Source of the DNA: Sipunculus nudus
Taxonomy: Eukaryota > Annelida > Sipuncula > Golfingiida > Sipunculidae
Assembly: GCA_026874595.1 (NCBI GenBank)
Contig: CM049313.1
Coordinates: 75,016,659 to 75,080,658, forward strand
Length of the DNA: 64,000 bases
Direction: 5' to 3'
Shown here piece after piece: positions 1-12,952 of the stretch (position 1 is its first letter; the number at the start of each line of letters is the position of its first letter). The notes below the pieces were generated by a model. That model was not told the origin of the DNA. It saw only the letters and a list, made by a program, of their open reading frames with translations, and did no database searches. The translations under genes were made by a program, and so were the position numbers.

Positions 1-109
1 ATATTAATATTTTTTTTCATAGGCAATTGTGTTATATGATAAAATATAATGCTTGACGTGAAGAGGCTCATTCAGTGCGGACCTGGGGACAAATGATATT
101 ATTCATAGA

Positions 110-880
110 GTGTCCTGGCGTAAAGCTTCACCGGACCAACTTAGATGTTATTATAATGCCTCAGTGGATACTTTTAGGGAATTTCCTGTTTCCACAGGTT
201 TTAAATGTATTAATGTTACATGTAAAGACTCCAGACACTTAAGAGATATTGATGATTTGTACAACAATATTATTGATATTTTAAATAGAATAGATAAAGT
301 CTTCAATTCAGAGCTGAATGCCAATCCCCATAAATATAATATGCCTGGTAGAAATGAGAATGTGAAGTACCATTATAAAGCTGCTCATGAGGCATATATT
401 ATGTGGCGTAATTGTGGTAAACCCAAACAAGGGGAGGTGTGTAGAGTAATGAAGACAGGGAGAGCCGGATTTAAGTATGCGACTCGTAAAAATATGCATA
501 ATCAAAGAACTATTGAAGTTTATAGAATGGCTGACAATATTGGTAACAAGTCTGATATAGCTTTTTGGAAAGACATGAACAGGATGTTACCAGTAAGACT
601 ATATTGCCTACTACAACCGATTCTGTCTCTGGACTTGATAATATAACGGCAATGTGGAAGACCAATTATGAACGTATATTTATAAGGACATCAAATTTGT
701 GAATCAAATGATTGTAGATATAAATGAAATAAGTGACATTATCTTTAAGCTTAAATCTAATAAAGCTCCCGGACATAATTGCATTGAAGCTGTACCTTAG
801 GTATTCTTTTGAGGAACTAAAAGCATCACTGAGTTGTTTGATGTATGCTATATTGGTACATTTCGAAACTTTCATAACCC
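110..880 (+). pseudogene. Decayed non-LTR retrotransposon (LINE) fragment
   Basis: The 110-646 frame has the layout of the linker between endonuclease and reverse transcriptase in CR1/Jockey-type LINEs (W..A....YY..., NPHKYN, H..Y..W). Near 590 the frame slips by one base: the following TTTDSVSGLDNITAMWK is in another frame. At 703-790 the frame gives ...KLKSNKAPGHNCI, the well-known start of the RT domain (KAPG.D.I). A further RT-like stretch runs to about 880. Frameshifts and stops show it is dead. The 5' end lies beyond the window or is truncated. Confidence 0.7.
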
Positions 881-1101
881 CCTCGAAAAAAAATGACCTG
901 CTTTAAAATTATGATCATATCTGAAAAATATGTGAATCGAAACTGGAGATATCATCCGGAAATTGTGGACGGACAGGGTGATTACTACAGGAGCGAGGCC
1001 CTAAAAATTCGGGTCAGGTTAGTAGTATAGGACCTCGATTTACATCAAACTCCCTGGAGATGACCTTCTACTCGTTCAGTGTTACACTGTATCTCTTGTA
1101 C

Positions 1102-1411
1102 ATGAATACACCTCAGATTTAGTCATCACATGAATACACCTCAGATTTAGTCATCACATGAATACACCTCAGATTTAGTCATCACATGAATACACCTCAG
1201 ATTTAGTCATCACATGAATACACCTCAGATTTAGTCATCACATGAATACACCTCACATTTAGTCATCACATGAATACACTTCAGAACTTAGTCATCACAT
1301 GAATACACCTCACATTTAGTCATCACATGAATACACCTCACATTTAGTCATCACATGAATACACCTCAGATTTAGTCAACACATGAATACACCTCAGATT
1401 TAGTCATCACA
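1102..1411. repeat. 28-bp minisatellite, about 11 copies
   Basis: The unit ATGAATACACCTCAGATTTAG plus TCATCAC is repeated head to tail about eleven times. Middle copies carry CACATTTAG or ACTTCAGAACTTAG variants, one copy being 29 bp. Near-identity of the other units indicates recent expansion by slippage or unequal exchange. Confidence 0.95.
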
Positions 1412-1929
1412 TCCTTTTTATTCAGTGTAAGTATACACGTTTTACACATTTTTTTGTCGCACTTTATATTTTTCGGCTATTTTATAATCATCCTTTCAGT
1501 ATTGTGTAATATTTTATGATAATACTGATTGATAAATTCTTTTACATGGTGTCACTGCTTTAGCAAGTCATCTAATAATCCTTTTAAAAATTCCGCTTTC
1601 AGCATTAATTGTTGAAAAATTTGAAATTGTCCTAATGGGACCGTGTCCAAGGTTTTGTGTTATACACACCGCCTGATTTCGCTGGTCATTAAGGGTAATC
1701 CGTAATCTTCAAGTGCGATCCGATTGTCTGTATTTATTGCCTTCGTCAGGAGGGCGTGTGTTTTTTCCCGATCGTGTGTGTGTTTGTTCACAACACAGAT
1801 CAAGCTATGAAATCCTATGATATTCTCATGGCACCCCGGGAAATGGCAAATGAATAATCAATTAGATGTTGGTGTGTAAAGGCTACAATCACGAACGTCT
1901 GCATCCTGAGAGTTCCTCAATAGTTCTCT

Positions 1930-2160
1930 TTATAAACCTGAAATTAGGTAACTGTGACCTATATTCTATAACGGCTGGATGGCTTGTTATAAAATTTTGC
2001 CTGCTTATGGGACTTGATGTACTTAAGCTAATATGCATGAATGGTGATACTACCTACATTTTCTTAATTAGTTGCCTGTGCATATTGTCAACATGTCAGT
2101 CGACTGAACGTCATGACACATGGGTCATTTGTTGAATTTCACTTGAAACATCGAAAAACC
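1930..2160 (-). repeat. Interspersed repeat copy, inverted relative to 20040-20310
   Basis: The stretch containing AAGCTAATATGCATGAA and the later CATGACACATGGGTCA matches the reverse complement of the region around 20040-20310. Both have diverged by many substitutions. It is non-coding, and the open frame across it is incidental. Confidence 0.6.
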
Positions 2161-2169
2161 ACAAAACTG

Positions 2170-3690
2170 ACGACACCGATATAAAACGGTCCCAAATCCA
2201 TCCATCCAACCTATAAGAAATAACGTATCGTGACAAAAAAAAATGGTTTACCTCTAGGCCCTATGCAAAGAAAAAAGATTTAATCAAATTTTGCGCGTGA
2301 CATTGAGTATATATAAGGTAGGTATGATGTCGGTCCCCTAATGATTAACTGCCATAAAGTAACTAATTCGTCTACACATACGTTTATCATTTTATTCAAT
2401 TGTTCCTTTGACACTGGAATCCATGTAAAATATCTCCAAACATCCGTGACCAAGCCACTGTGATATAGACTAAAATCACTTAAAATGCATGCAAAAAGTA
2501 TGACTAAAGTGAAACTAAAGTGCAAATACGTTTTACTCATTTTAAATTAATAAATAAATAATAATAATATTCCTTCGATAGCTGCACCCTTCTGAATAGC
2601 TCCGGTGTTATCTTCAATCATGTGCTCTGGTATTATCTTAAATCATTACCTTACATTTCTCTCTACCTTGACTTAAAGGTAATAGCCTGTTAGAGGAACG
2701 TTTATAAAATACAAATCACTTCACACACGTTAAGTAAAAGTGCTATATATGACCCACTTATGAATAAAACTAGATGACGGACTATGTTATTCTGGAAAGA
2801 CAAAAAGTGTATTTAAATGGAACTGCCTTTTTTTATTTACCGTAATTACCTCCTATGTTTCTCAACCCATTTAGTATTTAAACCTTGAACAACCAAAAAG
2901 TTATAATTATCCGTTGTTATGCTTAAACGTTGGCTAGAATCATATTTTAGGTAACTGTAATGAAAATATTTTTATTCACCTTTGAAATCCATCCAATGAA
3001 ACAAACTATACCAAGAATAAATGTCTTTTCAATATGTAATGTGTTTCTCTGAATGAACATGAATGAGATGAAGCGGTATTACCGTATTTAATGAAGAAGA
3101 GGTTCCACAATGCACATTATATTGTTAAGCCCCTAATTCATGAAAATCTATTAATATTATCATAAAAATAAATATGATAATACGGGCTATAAAAATATTA
3201 CAGTAGTACCAAGTATCCGAACTTCTTCACAGGTATAGAATATTTCCTGTAAAATTATACTATAAGTCTGAAATCTGGCGATTATTCTCTTACACTTAAA
3301 TACGATCACAGTGTGTGACTAAAGATAATGAAGGACTATAGATCTGATATGAGATCAAAAACCTCATGCTAAAAACCAGCATTTATATTTTGCAACCTCC
3401 TACTTCTTAAATAATGTGGCCAAATACCATGGTGCCTGTTACGAGGTATCAGCCTCACATTAGCAGTCAAGGTTTTAAGAATATTTATGACACTGAACAA
3501 CCAATCACAGCATCAAATGCAGTTTGTTTGAGCATGTGACCAGTGACCGTCATCAATAGGATTTAGTTGTTGTAAAAATAGACAGTTTTCTCAGACATCT
3601 ATTTTATTGAATCACTTAATATTTTGCGGGATATGGTTTTGATTTCAGTTAAGTTAATCATAGGCCTATGCTTCATTTCATCATTGCAAG
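2170..3690. other. AT-rich non-coding stretch
   Basis: Nothing coding, structural or strongly repeated was seen here. Confidence 0.5.
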
Positions 3691-4800
3691 TTACATTTTG
3701 GAACAAGCTGCTCTGTATATTTCCAAAAATATCCCAAATTTCAGTGGTCACGCCTCCGTGGAAGAGACTAAGATATCTCGAAGATTGAATGGATAAGAAA
3801 TTTCAAAACTAGCCGACCAGAGGTCGAGCGCTTGTCGGAAATGAGGCGGAGACAAAGAGGAAGAAAATGAGCCATAGTTTGTGAAGACTGGACCAAAATT
3901 AATAAAGTTATGAGGGAAATAAAATATTGATGTGTTTTGATAACCTTGACCTTGACCTTTGACGACAATACATATAAAACTTCCAGAAGTCGTTAAGACC
4001 TACGATATGTGTAAGTTACAAAGTGTTTCTAGCAAAACCGTGGCCTGTAGGTTGTTATATGTAAGACGCATGAACCAGCAAGCAGGCAAAATTGAAGACA
4101 GTTGACAAACAGACAGACATACAACAATGTGACACAAGGTTGAGTCCAGATGACTTAACGAGAAGACCCAGAGGAAGAAAATAAACTATTGTATATATAA
4201 TTGCGGTTTATACTTTTGAAGATATGGCCAAAAAATGATATGTTGTAGAAGTTAGAGTGAAGCGCCCCCTAGCAGCTATATCCCGAAAATCCAAAACAAC
4301 TTTTAAGATATTAGTGTAAGACATAAGGGGTACCAGTTTCAAAAGGATTCCTGCAAAACTGTGGCCTGTAGAACACTATATGTAAGACGCAAGAACGAAC
4401 AAGCAGGCGAAATTGAGGACAACTGACAAACCGACAGACATACTGACAAAATGACACAAGATTGAGACCAGTCGACTAAGGTTATGATGAAGATCGAAAG
4501 GGAAGAAATGGAGCCTATTTTTGTGAAGATAGAACCGATAATAACAAAGTTATAACGAAAATAATATTTCGATGTTTTTCGATGACTTTGACCTTGACCT
4601 TTGACCTTTATCGACCTAAAACAATAGGTATCCAGGAATTTTGATTGTCAGTCAACTGTGTAAGTTTGAAAGCGATTGCTGCAAAATTGTGGCTTGTACA
4701 GAGGAAACAGTCAAACATCGTTATAGACATACGGAAATGACCAACATGCTTGCCGAAATTGTAGATTTCCGGCAACCAATAAAGATAACACATTCATTTG
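3690..4800. repeat. Degenerate tandem repeat units with TGACCT clusters
   Basis: Segments recur at 3900-4150 and 4300-4620: the phrase GACAAACAGACAGACATAC near 4105 and 4425, the GTAAGACGCA phrase near 4061 and 4382, and TTGACCTTGACCTTTGAC at 3946 and 4588. It looks like two or three diverged units of roughly 320-640 bp. Confidence 0.65.
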
Positions 4801-5097
4801 ACTACCAAGATTAGGTCAAATGAAGTCTTACTCAAATAATTATAAATTTAACGGAACATGGGATTAAATATGAAAATATAATATTTGCTCTAGGTTTGAG
4901 AGAAAATATATTAAATAACAGGATCATCTGAACAGAATAAGAGCGAATTGGTACAACGCATCAGCTGCTCATGAATATACATCACATATTCGTTCGTCAT
5001 CGAGTGTGTTATAAATATATTTGTGCCCTGTGGTGAACGTTAGCAGAATTTAAAGTCTTTTTGTTTGACTAGATGGCCACTGCCCGGGAACCGTGGA

Positions 5098-5313
5098 TCA
5101 TCTTTGCCTATGCTGTCGCGCTATGTGCATGTTTAAGTTATCCTTTCGGCTATACGAACAGCCACATATGGGACAAGAGTGTCTCTGTTTGCTGTGGATG
5201 CTCACTAGGTGGCGCATTAGGTTATGTTTCTCAGTGAACAGGCTTCTGCACTGGGGACACTTGAAACGCCCGGTGAGAGAACATCGCGTTATCACAGGAG
5301 GGGCCTCGTACAC
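5098..5313 (-). CDS. Alternative terminal exon N: C2H2 pair, most distal in the window
   Basis: The acceptor TTCTGTTTTTAAG|GTG TAC GAG is phase 0; the exon adds 71 residues (VYEAPPVITRCSLTGRFKC...). Finger 1 is CPQCRSLFTEKHNLMRH-x4-H and finger 2 is CPICGCSYSRKDNLNMH-x4-H. Helix residues are E/H/N/R and R/D/N/M. The inter-finger linker is SKQRHS, still six residues but lacking the Gly found at its second position in all other exons. Splicing to it would need an intron of about 43.6 kb from the common donor. Confidence 0.88.
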   Translation of the reverse strand: MYEAPPVITRCSLTGRFKCPQCRSLFTEKHNLMRHLVSIHSKQRHSCPICGCSYSRKDNLNMHIARQHRQR

Positions 5314-5399
5314 CTTAAAAACAGAAACCATAATATCTCTTTTAATACAATGGGACGACAATTCAACCGATCATGGGAAATAAAAAAATATATATATAT

Positions 5400-8290
5400 C
5401 ACGAATATACACACTTTACAGTGCTTTTGGCTATAAAATTTATGGACTAAACACCTATACGCTTATATCCTCGATCCTGTCACTGACATGCGTACATAAG
5501 TTATTTATAAAGATGATAGCAACATTTTTTATTCATTTATCAGTGTATACTTTTGCATTATTCTAAAATACATTGTATAAGATTTTGTAACGAAATTTTG
5601 CTAATAAATAAAAACGTTCGACTGTGAGGTATTTATTTTGTTATCCTTGATTTGTTAGCAGCTTATTTGACCAAATATATATTTACACATACATGTGTTT
5701 CCTGTCTAGGGACTCGTCTCTTTTCAGATTTGTCCTGTACCTGACTAGAAAGGAATGTCAACCCGTGACTATGACAGATTTCAGATAAACAACTGCACTT
5801 CTGCTGTATTCATAATAACTACCTGGCAACTTTTTAAAATTTTACTAAAAACACCAGGGGAGCACTGGCTCTTTTATATTTTTTACTCTTAACTTTTGTG
5901 TTAACACGGCTCATTTGCTCCGGTACCAGTCTACAAGACTGCAGTGATATAGTTCTAGAATGACGTTGCAGTCTGTGAGACTGTGAGCACTATAAAATTT
6001 GGACGACGCAGCCCCTGCATGTGTTGAACCATATCCCTGTACACCAATCCAAGGACATCATGCCTTTATGTTCTGCTGAAGGGGAGCCATTAACCAGATC
6101 ATGTCAATGTGGTATTTCTTTTTTTTTTCAATATTTAATAAAAATTTTGTAGACCTTTTTTTATATCCAGATACCTTCTGAAACCATTCTGTTAATGTGA
6201 CCAGACTGAAAATACATGGCTACTCATTTAGGGGCATGTGATCTGCCAGATCATAAGAGAGAGTCCAATTAGGTGTGAAGCGATAAACTGGGGATTCATT
6301 TAAAAAATTCTTGATAGAAATATTAGGTGAACACTCCCACATGCAGCTTCCTATGAAATCACTCGAGAAACATATAATTTTGAGAAATTTAATTCTAAAA
6401 ACAGATGAACACAGGTTGAAGGAACAGGATGTTGTCGAACTGTAATTTCTGTGGTTTATCGTTAACATGCACCCGACCGAAGGTCAATGAACAAACACCC
6501 ACTGCTAGAACTCAACATGACCAAAAGTCCACTAAGCTGACACAGCTCTTAGCCCTTCTGGTTGCAATAAGGAATTGAATGTGGATATAGGAATCATGCA
6601 TGAATCCACACCTGTCTGAAGAAAAAAAAATTCAACTGACCAAACTAGCTGGTATAGAGAAATATTAAGTACATGCTTGTGTACTTAATATTTATAGTGA
6701 TCAAACCTAACCCGCCATGGATTCATCGGTGTTTATTAAGCACAGTGTATACACAAATGGTATATCCAATAAGTTGAACAGTTTAAATGCATTATGGTAG
6801 CAGACTAGTCTGTACACTTCACACACAAGAAGAACTTGACAGAGCTTTTTTCAAAGTTACCATAACATGAATATTAAATCATACCCTTTTTTTAATTATT
6901 CTTCCTTTTACATAACAAATAATCAGTGATACCTGCCTTTGCAAACAATGATTTTGTTATCAACAAGACAATAAATTTGAAATTACGAAAAGGTAAGTGT
7001 CAAAAAGTGTTAAATTATCCTAGTCAAATTTAACGCAAAATATGACAACAGTATACATTTGTGCGACGTATTCATCGCTTTTAAGTGCTTAGCAGGCAAG
7101 CTAATGACGTCACTATTAACAATGTTCATCCGCCAAGCCTGTGTGACGTCACTTTTATCTGATTGAACTCTGGGTACTGTCTTTCTGATTTGGAAAGATG
7201 CACAATCGCAGGTTTTACTTCTGAAGTTACAGTTATATGTCAGAACATACGCAAATTAACCTGAGGTTGTATATATTCCTGAACATACGGACAGAATCAT
7301 AAGATTAGATTACTCTGGTGGACTTCAATAATACAGCATGCAAATTATTCCTAAATGATTTCACTTTAAACAAACACCATGTAAAGTTTACCATCATCCA
7401 CCATATGTTCACAGAAAATACGAGAGGATCACGTAAAGTGCCTTCTACCTAAGTATGTCTTTACATAGGTGTTTCCGATTTTCGGTCTATTGTAAATTAA
7501 AACTACAAAAACAAATGAAATTAATTTACCTGGTCAGAAATTATAGTGATCATTATGGAATATTACTTAAATATTCTCTAACTAGCTTATTTCGTATTTC
7601 TATGGACTTTTTGACAGTCATATCCGCCCTGGTACTAAATTAATCACTAACTGCACTGACTAACACTAATGTGGATGGGTAAACAAATAAAAACATGAAA
7701 TAAAAACATTTATAATCAACTTATCCTCATTTTTATTGCGCATACTATGCACACTTTATACACGTAAACCATCTCATTACTTATATAGTGATGTTTGCTC
7801 AATCCCTAACAATTCCATCAAGCTTAATGCCAAAGTTAGCAGAAGGTATACTAGCAGTTTGCCACAGGTGCAGATTTATTGGTCTGATACTAGAAACAAG
7901 ACTTATGGTGGGCCTTTATAAAGTACAGGAGTAAGGCTTCAGCATATAAGGAAATGAAAAAGCCCTTAACGAAGTTTTGTGGCTTTGCCATGTAGTTGAA
8001 TAAATGGGAAAATGCGCTGCCACAGTTTTTTATTTCAAAGAACAACTGCCTTGTGAAGGAAAAGCCACGGCACAGTTAAAGAGTCTTGGCATTTAACATG
8101 TACTGTTATTTCAAATCGATTCCTGACAATTGTTCGATAATTAAAACACAAATTGAATACATAGATCAAAGCTGGCGTGACCGAATTGTATCATGTGTAC
8201 GTTCAGCTATGTCAACAGTTCCAGGAACGGTCTTCTTTCTATAGTGTTTACGGCTCATTTTTCGGCTCATCAGTAGCCAAAGTATGTCTG
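5400..8290. other. Intron or intergenic spacer between finger exons M and N
   Basis: No coding signal was found between the two finger exons. The open frames here are short and without motif. Two CRE-type palindromes at 7105 and 7144 are the only distinct signals. Confidence 0.5.
7105..7151. promoter_or_regulatory. Pair of TGACGTCA (CRE) palindromes
   Basis: Two perfect 8-bp cAMP-response-element palindromes at 7105-7112 and 7144-7151, 39 bp apart. CREB/ATF proteins bind this sequence. Whether the pair is a functional enhancer is unknown. Confidence 0.45.
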
Positions 8291-8524
8291 TTAAACTCCT
8301 GAAACGGGTACGCTGTTCTCGCCATGGGCTTTCCTCATATGGGCGTTACAGAGGTCTTTCCTTGTGTACCCAGCCCCACAATGAACACATTCATACGTCT
8401 GCCCAAAGTGTATACTGTCTATGTGGCGCTGCATGGCAAATTTGGTAGTGAAGGCTTTGTTGCACAAATGGCAGAAGATGCGTCTTTCAGGGGGCCTAGG
8501 CAATGGACCGACCGTCCAGTCCAG
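8291..8524 (-). CDS. Alternative terminal exon M: C2H2 pair
   Basis: The acceptor TTATTTTTATACAG|CTG GAC TGG is phase 0; the exon adds 77 residues (LDWTVGPLPRPPERR...). The upstream open frame to 8569 is intron. Finger 1 is CHLCNKAFTTKFAMQRH-x4-H and finger 2 is CVHCGAGYTRKDLCNAH-x4-H, with Cys at the usual Leu core position of finger 2. Helix residues are T/F/A/R and R/D/L/A. A short tail (GENSVPVSGV) follows. Confidence 0.9.
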   Translation of the reverse strand: MDWTVGPLPRPPERRIFCHLCNKAFTTKFAMQRHIDSIHFGQTYECVHCGAGYTRKDLCNAHMRKAHGENSVPVSGV

Positions 8525-9414
8525 CTGTATAAAAATAACAAAAACAGCTTGTATTAACACTTTCATCATAGGGAACTGTCTTTTAAATAAGATGTTGCTG
8601 ACTTTACTGAAGATTTAGTTCCAAGAGTGCACTCGGGCTCCTTTAAAGAACTATTACTTGAAAGAACTGCCCTTATAGATAGCGCCATTCTTACGTCCCC
8701 TTCCCCAAGTGCAAAAATATTGACGAGTTTTTGTTTATTTATTTATTTATTTTTCCTATTCTTCTTCTGTCCGTGTGTCGGCATAATTCCAAATTGGCCG
8801 ATATTCAGAAACTGACATTTAATCAGGGCAAAAGTCAAGAGGTAATAGGCTAGCACTTTACCTTTATTTTTGGTCTTGACCTAGGTTTCAAGGTTGTGCA
8901 TTCCATAGCTTAAGAGTATTATTCCTCGCAGAGACTGATGTATTTCGTTCAGAGTATTTAAAAATTCTCCTATAAGAGGATAAAGTTGTGCCTTAGGCGT
9001 TATCGACCTGGTCCTATTTCCTTTTTGACATCAGGCCAATTACCTCTTTAAATCGACCGTTCCGTTTCACTAAATTCGAAAAATGTAACACCATGGAGAC
9101 AAAACCATGATGAGGTCAACTTAGTAATTCCATGGAATTTGTCCCGAACGTCAATGTTACTTTGTGGGTGAGGCATGCATGTGTCAATGGAATTGCTTTA
9201 TTGCTTTAATTGTTCTATTAGTACACGTCAATGGGTATTCTTGCAAAATGTATACTTGCTCAAGTTAATTTTGTCTCGTTCTGTATTAAACCTCTGGCCT
9301 TTAACAACCAATTGAAATTTTCCGTGAAAACGTAAGTAGTAAATTTTGGGGCATTGAAGTTCAACTAATTCATATCTATGATTTCCGTGTCTTTTTTGTT
9401 TTTTTTTTGTTTTT

Positions 9415-10330
9415 TTTCAGAAGATTACCTGCGAGGATTCAATGCGTGTGAAAAGCATAGAAAGCTGTCCAAGTTGTATAAACATGCAAAAAAACCACGA
9501 CATGTATATGATATATGGATGACTAAGAGCTATGTAAGATCTATACACATGCAGAATTTCAGGGGGATATGTCCAACCAATCCTGAGATATAAGCCTGAA
9601 TGTCTGCAGCATTAACGTAAATGTAAGTGGCGCCACCTGACAAAAAGTGGAGAAAGCTATCCAAGATGTATAAACACGCAAAATTTTAGGCAGATAAGTC
9701 CACTGCTGAGATATGAGTGATTTTAGCCCACGGCAGACAAACAGACGGACGCTGTGCAAAATTGGTTGCAGGTGGTCCCTCCAGTTTTGTGTATGATAAA
9801 GATCTATGTGAGATCTATACACATGAACATTTTCAGGAAGATACGTCAAACCAGTCCAAAGATATAAGCATGGATGTCCGCAGCGTGAACGTGAATGTAG
9901 GTGGCACCACCTGTCATATAATCAAGAAAGCTATACAGGATGTATACGCATGCCGAATTTCAGGTGAATTAATCAAACCACTGCAGAGATATGAGTAATT
10001 TTAACCAAAGGCAGACGAACAGGTGGACACTGTGCAAACATGATTGCAGGTGGCGCCACCATTTTTTGTGTATGTTATAAAACTATCCAAAGGCTACATT
10101 TGTACATTTTTTTTTCCTGATCGGTCAAACGGTTCCCGAGATATGTGGGTTTATATGTGGAAACAGACGCACAAATGGACGATGGGCAGAGAGGAAAGGT
10201 CGGAGGTAAAGGCCAATTGGTTAGGCACCAGTTCACATGTTACCCGATAATTGGTGTAAATTTCGGAAAAATCAGCGGCGGCGGCGGAACCCTGTCAAAA
10301 ACATAGTACCCGCAAAACTTCGTTTTGGCG
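9415..10330 (+). repeat. Interspersed repeat of the GGTGGCGCCACC family
   Basis: Repeated segments of about 275 bp share phrases such as TGTATAAACATGCAAAA, GAGATATGAGTGATTTTA, GCAGACAAACAGACGGACGC and the palindrome core GTGGCGCCACC. It ends near GTACCCGCAAAACTTCG, which also ends the copy near 47750. Same family as 44.4-46.4 and 46.7-47.8 kb. Short open frames in it follow the repeat and are not genes. Confidence 0.85.
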
Positions 10331-11105
10331 AATACAATGAGCTTTTTCGCATTTTCGTTCAGATCGGCTATTCTTCAAGAAGCTGCTACAGATAATCTGT
10401 AGTTAATGATTAGTGACGAACTGCTCGACGAATCTGACTGGTTCACGTTTATTCATTCTATTAACCAGGATAAAAACTCTCAGAGACAGTTCTATTTCAA
10501 TATCCGAGTTTGATGCAAATGCTTTGGAAATTATGTTTTTACTTAAAACAGGTCTTGCAAGGAGTAAAAAAATCTGCACAACACAGGTCTGTAGTGTGCG
10601 CTATTATCTTGGTGGGATTGGATTTTTTATAGGATGATTCATGTGGACGTGGATACAAGGCACACTGTTAAAAGCCAACTGTTCACCACAAATTAACCCC
10701 AAAGTCTTTGTATAAAAAAAATTTTAATTCACTCTTTTCATTCTAAATGCAGTCACAATATCTCTCAAGAGGCGAGTATACTTTACGGTCTTCTGAATGC
10801 ATGTTGAACTGCTCAATCTCCATATTCTCTTACACTGAAAGTACAATCCCAAGTCATGTACACTGTGGTGCATATTAAACATAAGTACACATAAAATTTG
10901 ACATGCACCTCGCATGTAAATCAGCTATGTGACCCAGAAAGCCCAATGACCTTTACAACTTTGACCAAAAATACGCAACACAGCTATACTGAAGTTACTG
11001 TAACTCCGGTTCGGGAGCACTAACACCGATTGATCATATAACCGTGGAAGCCAGATGACCTTGCGAATGTGGTCTACATCCGGGAGCGCAAAACTGGATT
11101 CAGTT
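10330..11105. other. Non-coding spacer below exon L
   Basis: No coding signal seen; this is intronic if exon M or N is used. Confidence 0.5.
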
Positions 11106-11108
11106 TAG

Positions 11109-11375
11109 CTAGCTAATCCCCGGTTTAGGTCCAACTGAATGCGCTTTGATCATGTGACCTTGGAGGACAGACGATCTTGTGAACTTTGACCCACAAATGG
11201 AACACGTGAAGCTGACTCCCAGATGTTTTGATAAATAATGTTGTTTTAGTCCATGTTTCATACGGAACCGTTGGCCACAGACTTGGCAGCAGAACCTTCT
11301 TGTGACATCCAACAGCTGCTCGGGACGGGTGACTTGTTGTCTGTTGAGAGCCCCAACATTTTTCTGAGCGGGCAT
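11109..11375 (-). CDS. Alternative terminal exon L: C2H2 pair
   Basis: The acceptor GTGTCTTCTGTAG|ATG CCC GCT is phase 0; the exon adds 88 residues (MPAQKNVGALNRQQVTRPEQ...). Finger 1 is CQVCGQRFRMKHGLKQH-x4-H and finger 2 is CSICGSKFTRSSVLQGH-x4-H, both canonical in spacing. Position 6 of finger 1 is Gln rather than the common Arg, and position 2 of finger 2 is Ser rather than Asp (R/S/V/G), so this module departs most from the family pattern of DNA-contact residues. A short Pro/Ser tail ends GPKPGIS. Confidence 0.9.
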   Translation of the reverse strand: MPAQKNVGALNRQQVTRPEQLLDVTRRFCCQVCGQRFRMKHGLKQHYLSKHLGVSFTCSICGSKFTRSSVLQGHMIKAHSVGPKPGIS

Positions 11376-11379
11376 CTAC

Positions 11380-12950
11380 AGAAGACACAAAGTGAAAACC
11401 TTTAAGGTTCACCGATAAAAATACTCCAGGAAGCTTCTGGCGAGCCACAATGAAGCGAAATCATACCGGGTTCTCATTACCACAGCATCGAGCATCCACA
11501 ATGCAAAGACCCGCCTTTCGTAGAATCTTGCAACTAAAGAAATCAACGAAATTATCCTTCGACAAGCCTATTTGAACTGAAAAATCCTGTTTGTCAAGCA
11601 ATAGCTTTATTAGGAAAGACTTTACATGTTTTCAAAACTGCTATTCCTCATAAAAATAACACCTGAACATACGATGTCAAATTTATAGCGAACCAATTTA
11701 AATTGATCAATACATTCAGACCAGTCAGTCATTTTTTGCAAAAACCTTTGATTGTTAATTAAACAACAATGAATTAAAAAAAAAGACATCATGCCATATG
11801 TTCTTCGAAACTCGTGTTCCACACACCAATTACACCATGCATTCAGTTGATTCTCTGTCGTGTACATGTAATAATATATGGCCGTACCATAGAATCGATG
11901 TAAAGGAATTAAATGTTTATAGTTATGTGTAAAGTCAGACTTTCCTGCTCGTATGGCTAGCACAACGATATCTTATTTGCATCTCGCCAGCCTTGTTGTT
12001 AGCAGCTACACTTCATTGTGACAGGTTTTCTAACTTCGTTGGTCCTCTCTGGTTCATATCGCGTATCAACTTCAAAATCTCACACTAAAATAAACGTAAA
12101 TATCCGACTTTCATTCCTCTTAGGTTACAGCTCCACTATAAACTAGTGAAGCCGGTTATGGAACTTGTTTCTACGCATCTGCAGGTGTTATTTTACCCTC
12201 GTGTAGAATATACATAAGCCTCTTCTATTATTTCTGAGGTATCTCTTTTAACGGGACTGTTGTAATTTTTAAGGGGCAATCTTCGTTAAATTAATCGAGT
12301 CCCACTTCTTCAACCAAATGCATCGACAACAGGGCCTTGGCTCTTTTTCCAAAGTCTTAATGTTGCTTTTAATTCAAATGTTGATCTCTGAAACCGTTCC
12401 CAATCATAGCTCGTCTACAAACACATGGCTGTGTATGTGAAAATGTCTCTTTTTTAAGAACAACAACAATTTGTACGCTTCAAGCTGCTCGACACTGCAA
12501 AGATGAATGTGCCAGGGGTAGTAATACTGTGTACTTCCCATACGGGGAATGGTTGTCCTTTAACAGAGTTGAACTATGATCACACCGTCTTTCTCCCCAA
12601 GGACTAAGAAGGTCTACCGAGTCAAGAGGTATCGAGGTATCGCCCATCGAAATTTAAACTATGTATAAATGACGCGTTGCTAAATTAACTATAAATCTTT
12701 GCCACCTAGCACCTACATGAAACTGTATTTTTTTCGCTTCGCCTCCTTAATCATCATAATAAAATTGATACACTTTCTTCAGCAGCAAAGAATGATCATT
12801 GCTTCCATATATCAGACAACATTCGCACAAGTTTCATCAGAGGATACCAGCCCTTTTTTAAAATTCAAGTTAAATTCACCTTATTTTTCGAAGTCCTCGA
12901 AAATAATTCGAAATTGGAAAATGCATTGTGGTGGGAATCAATAAGGTTAC
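11380..12950. other. Non-coding spacer between exons K and L
   Basis: Only short open frames without motifs; no strong repeat recognised. Confidence 0.5.
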
Positions 12951-12952
12951 CA

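Noticed and set aside
1102-1411. CRISPR array
   Set aside because: The 28-bp units abut without unique spacers and the host is a eukaryote; this is a minisatellite.
1866-2135. 89-codon plus-strand frame
   Set aside because: It lies across an interspersed repeat whose inverted copy at 20 kb does not keep the frame.
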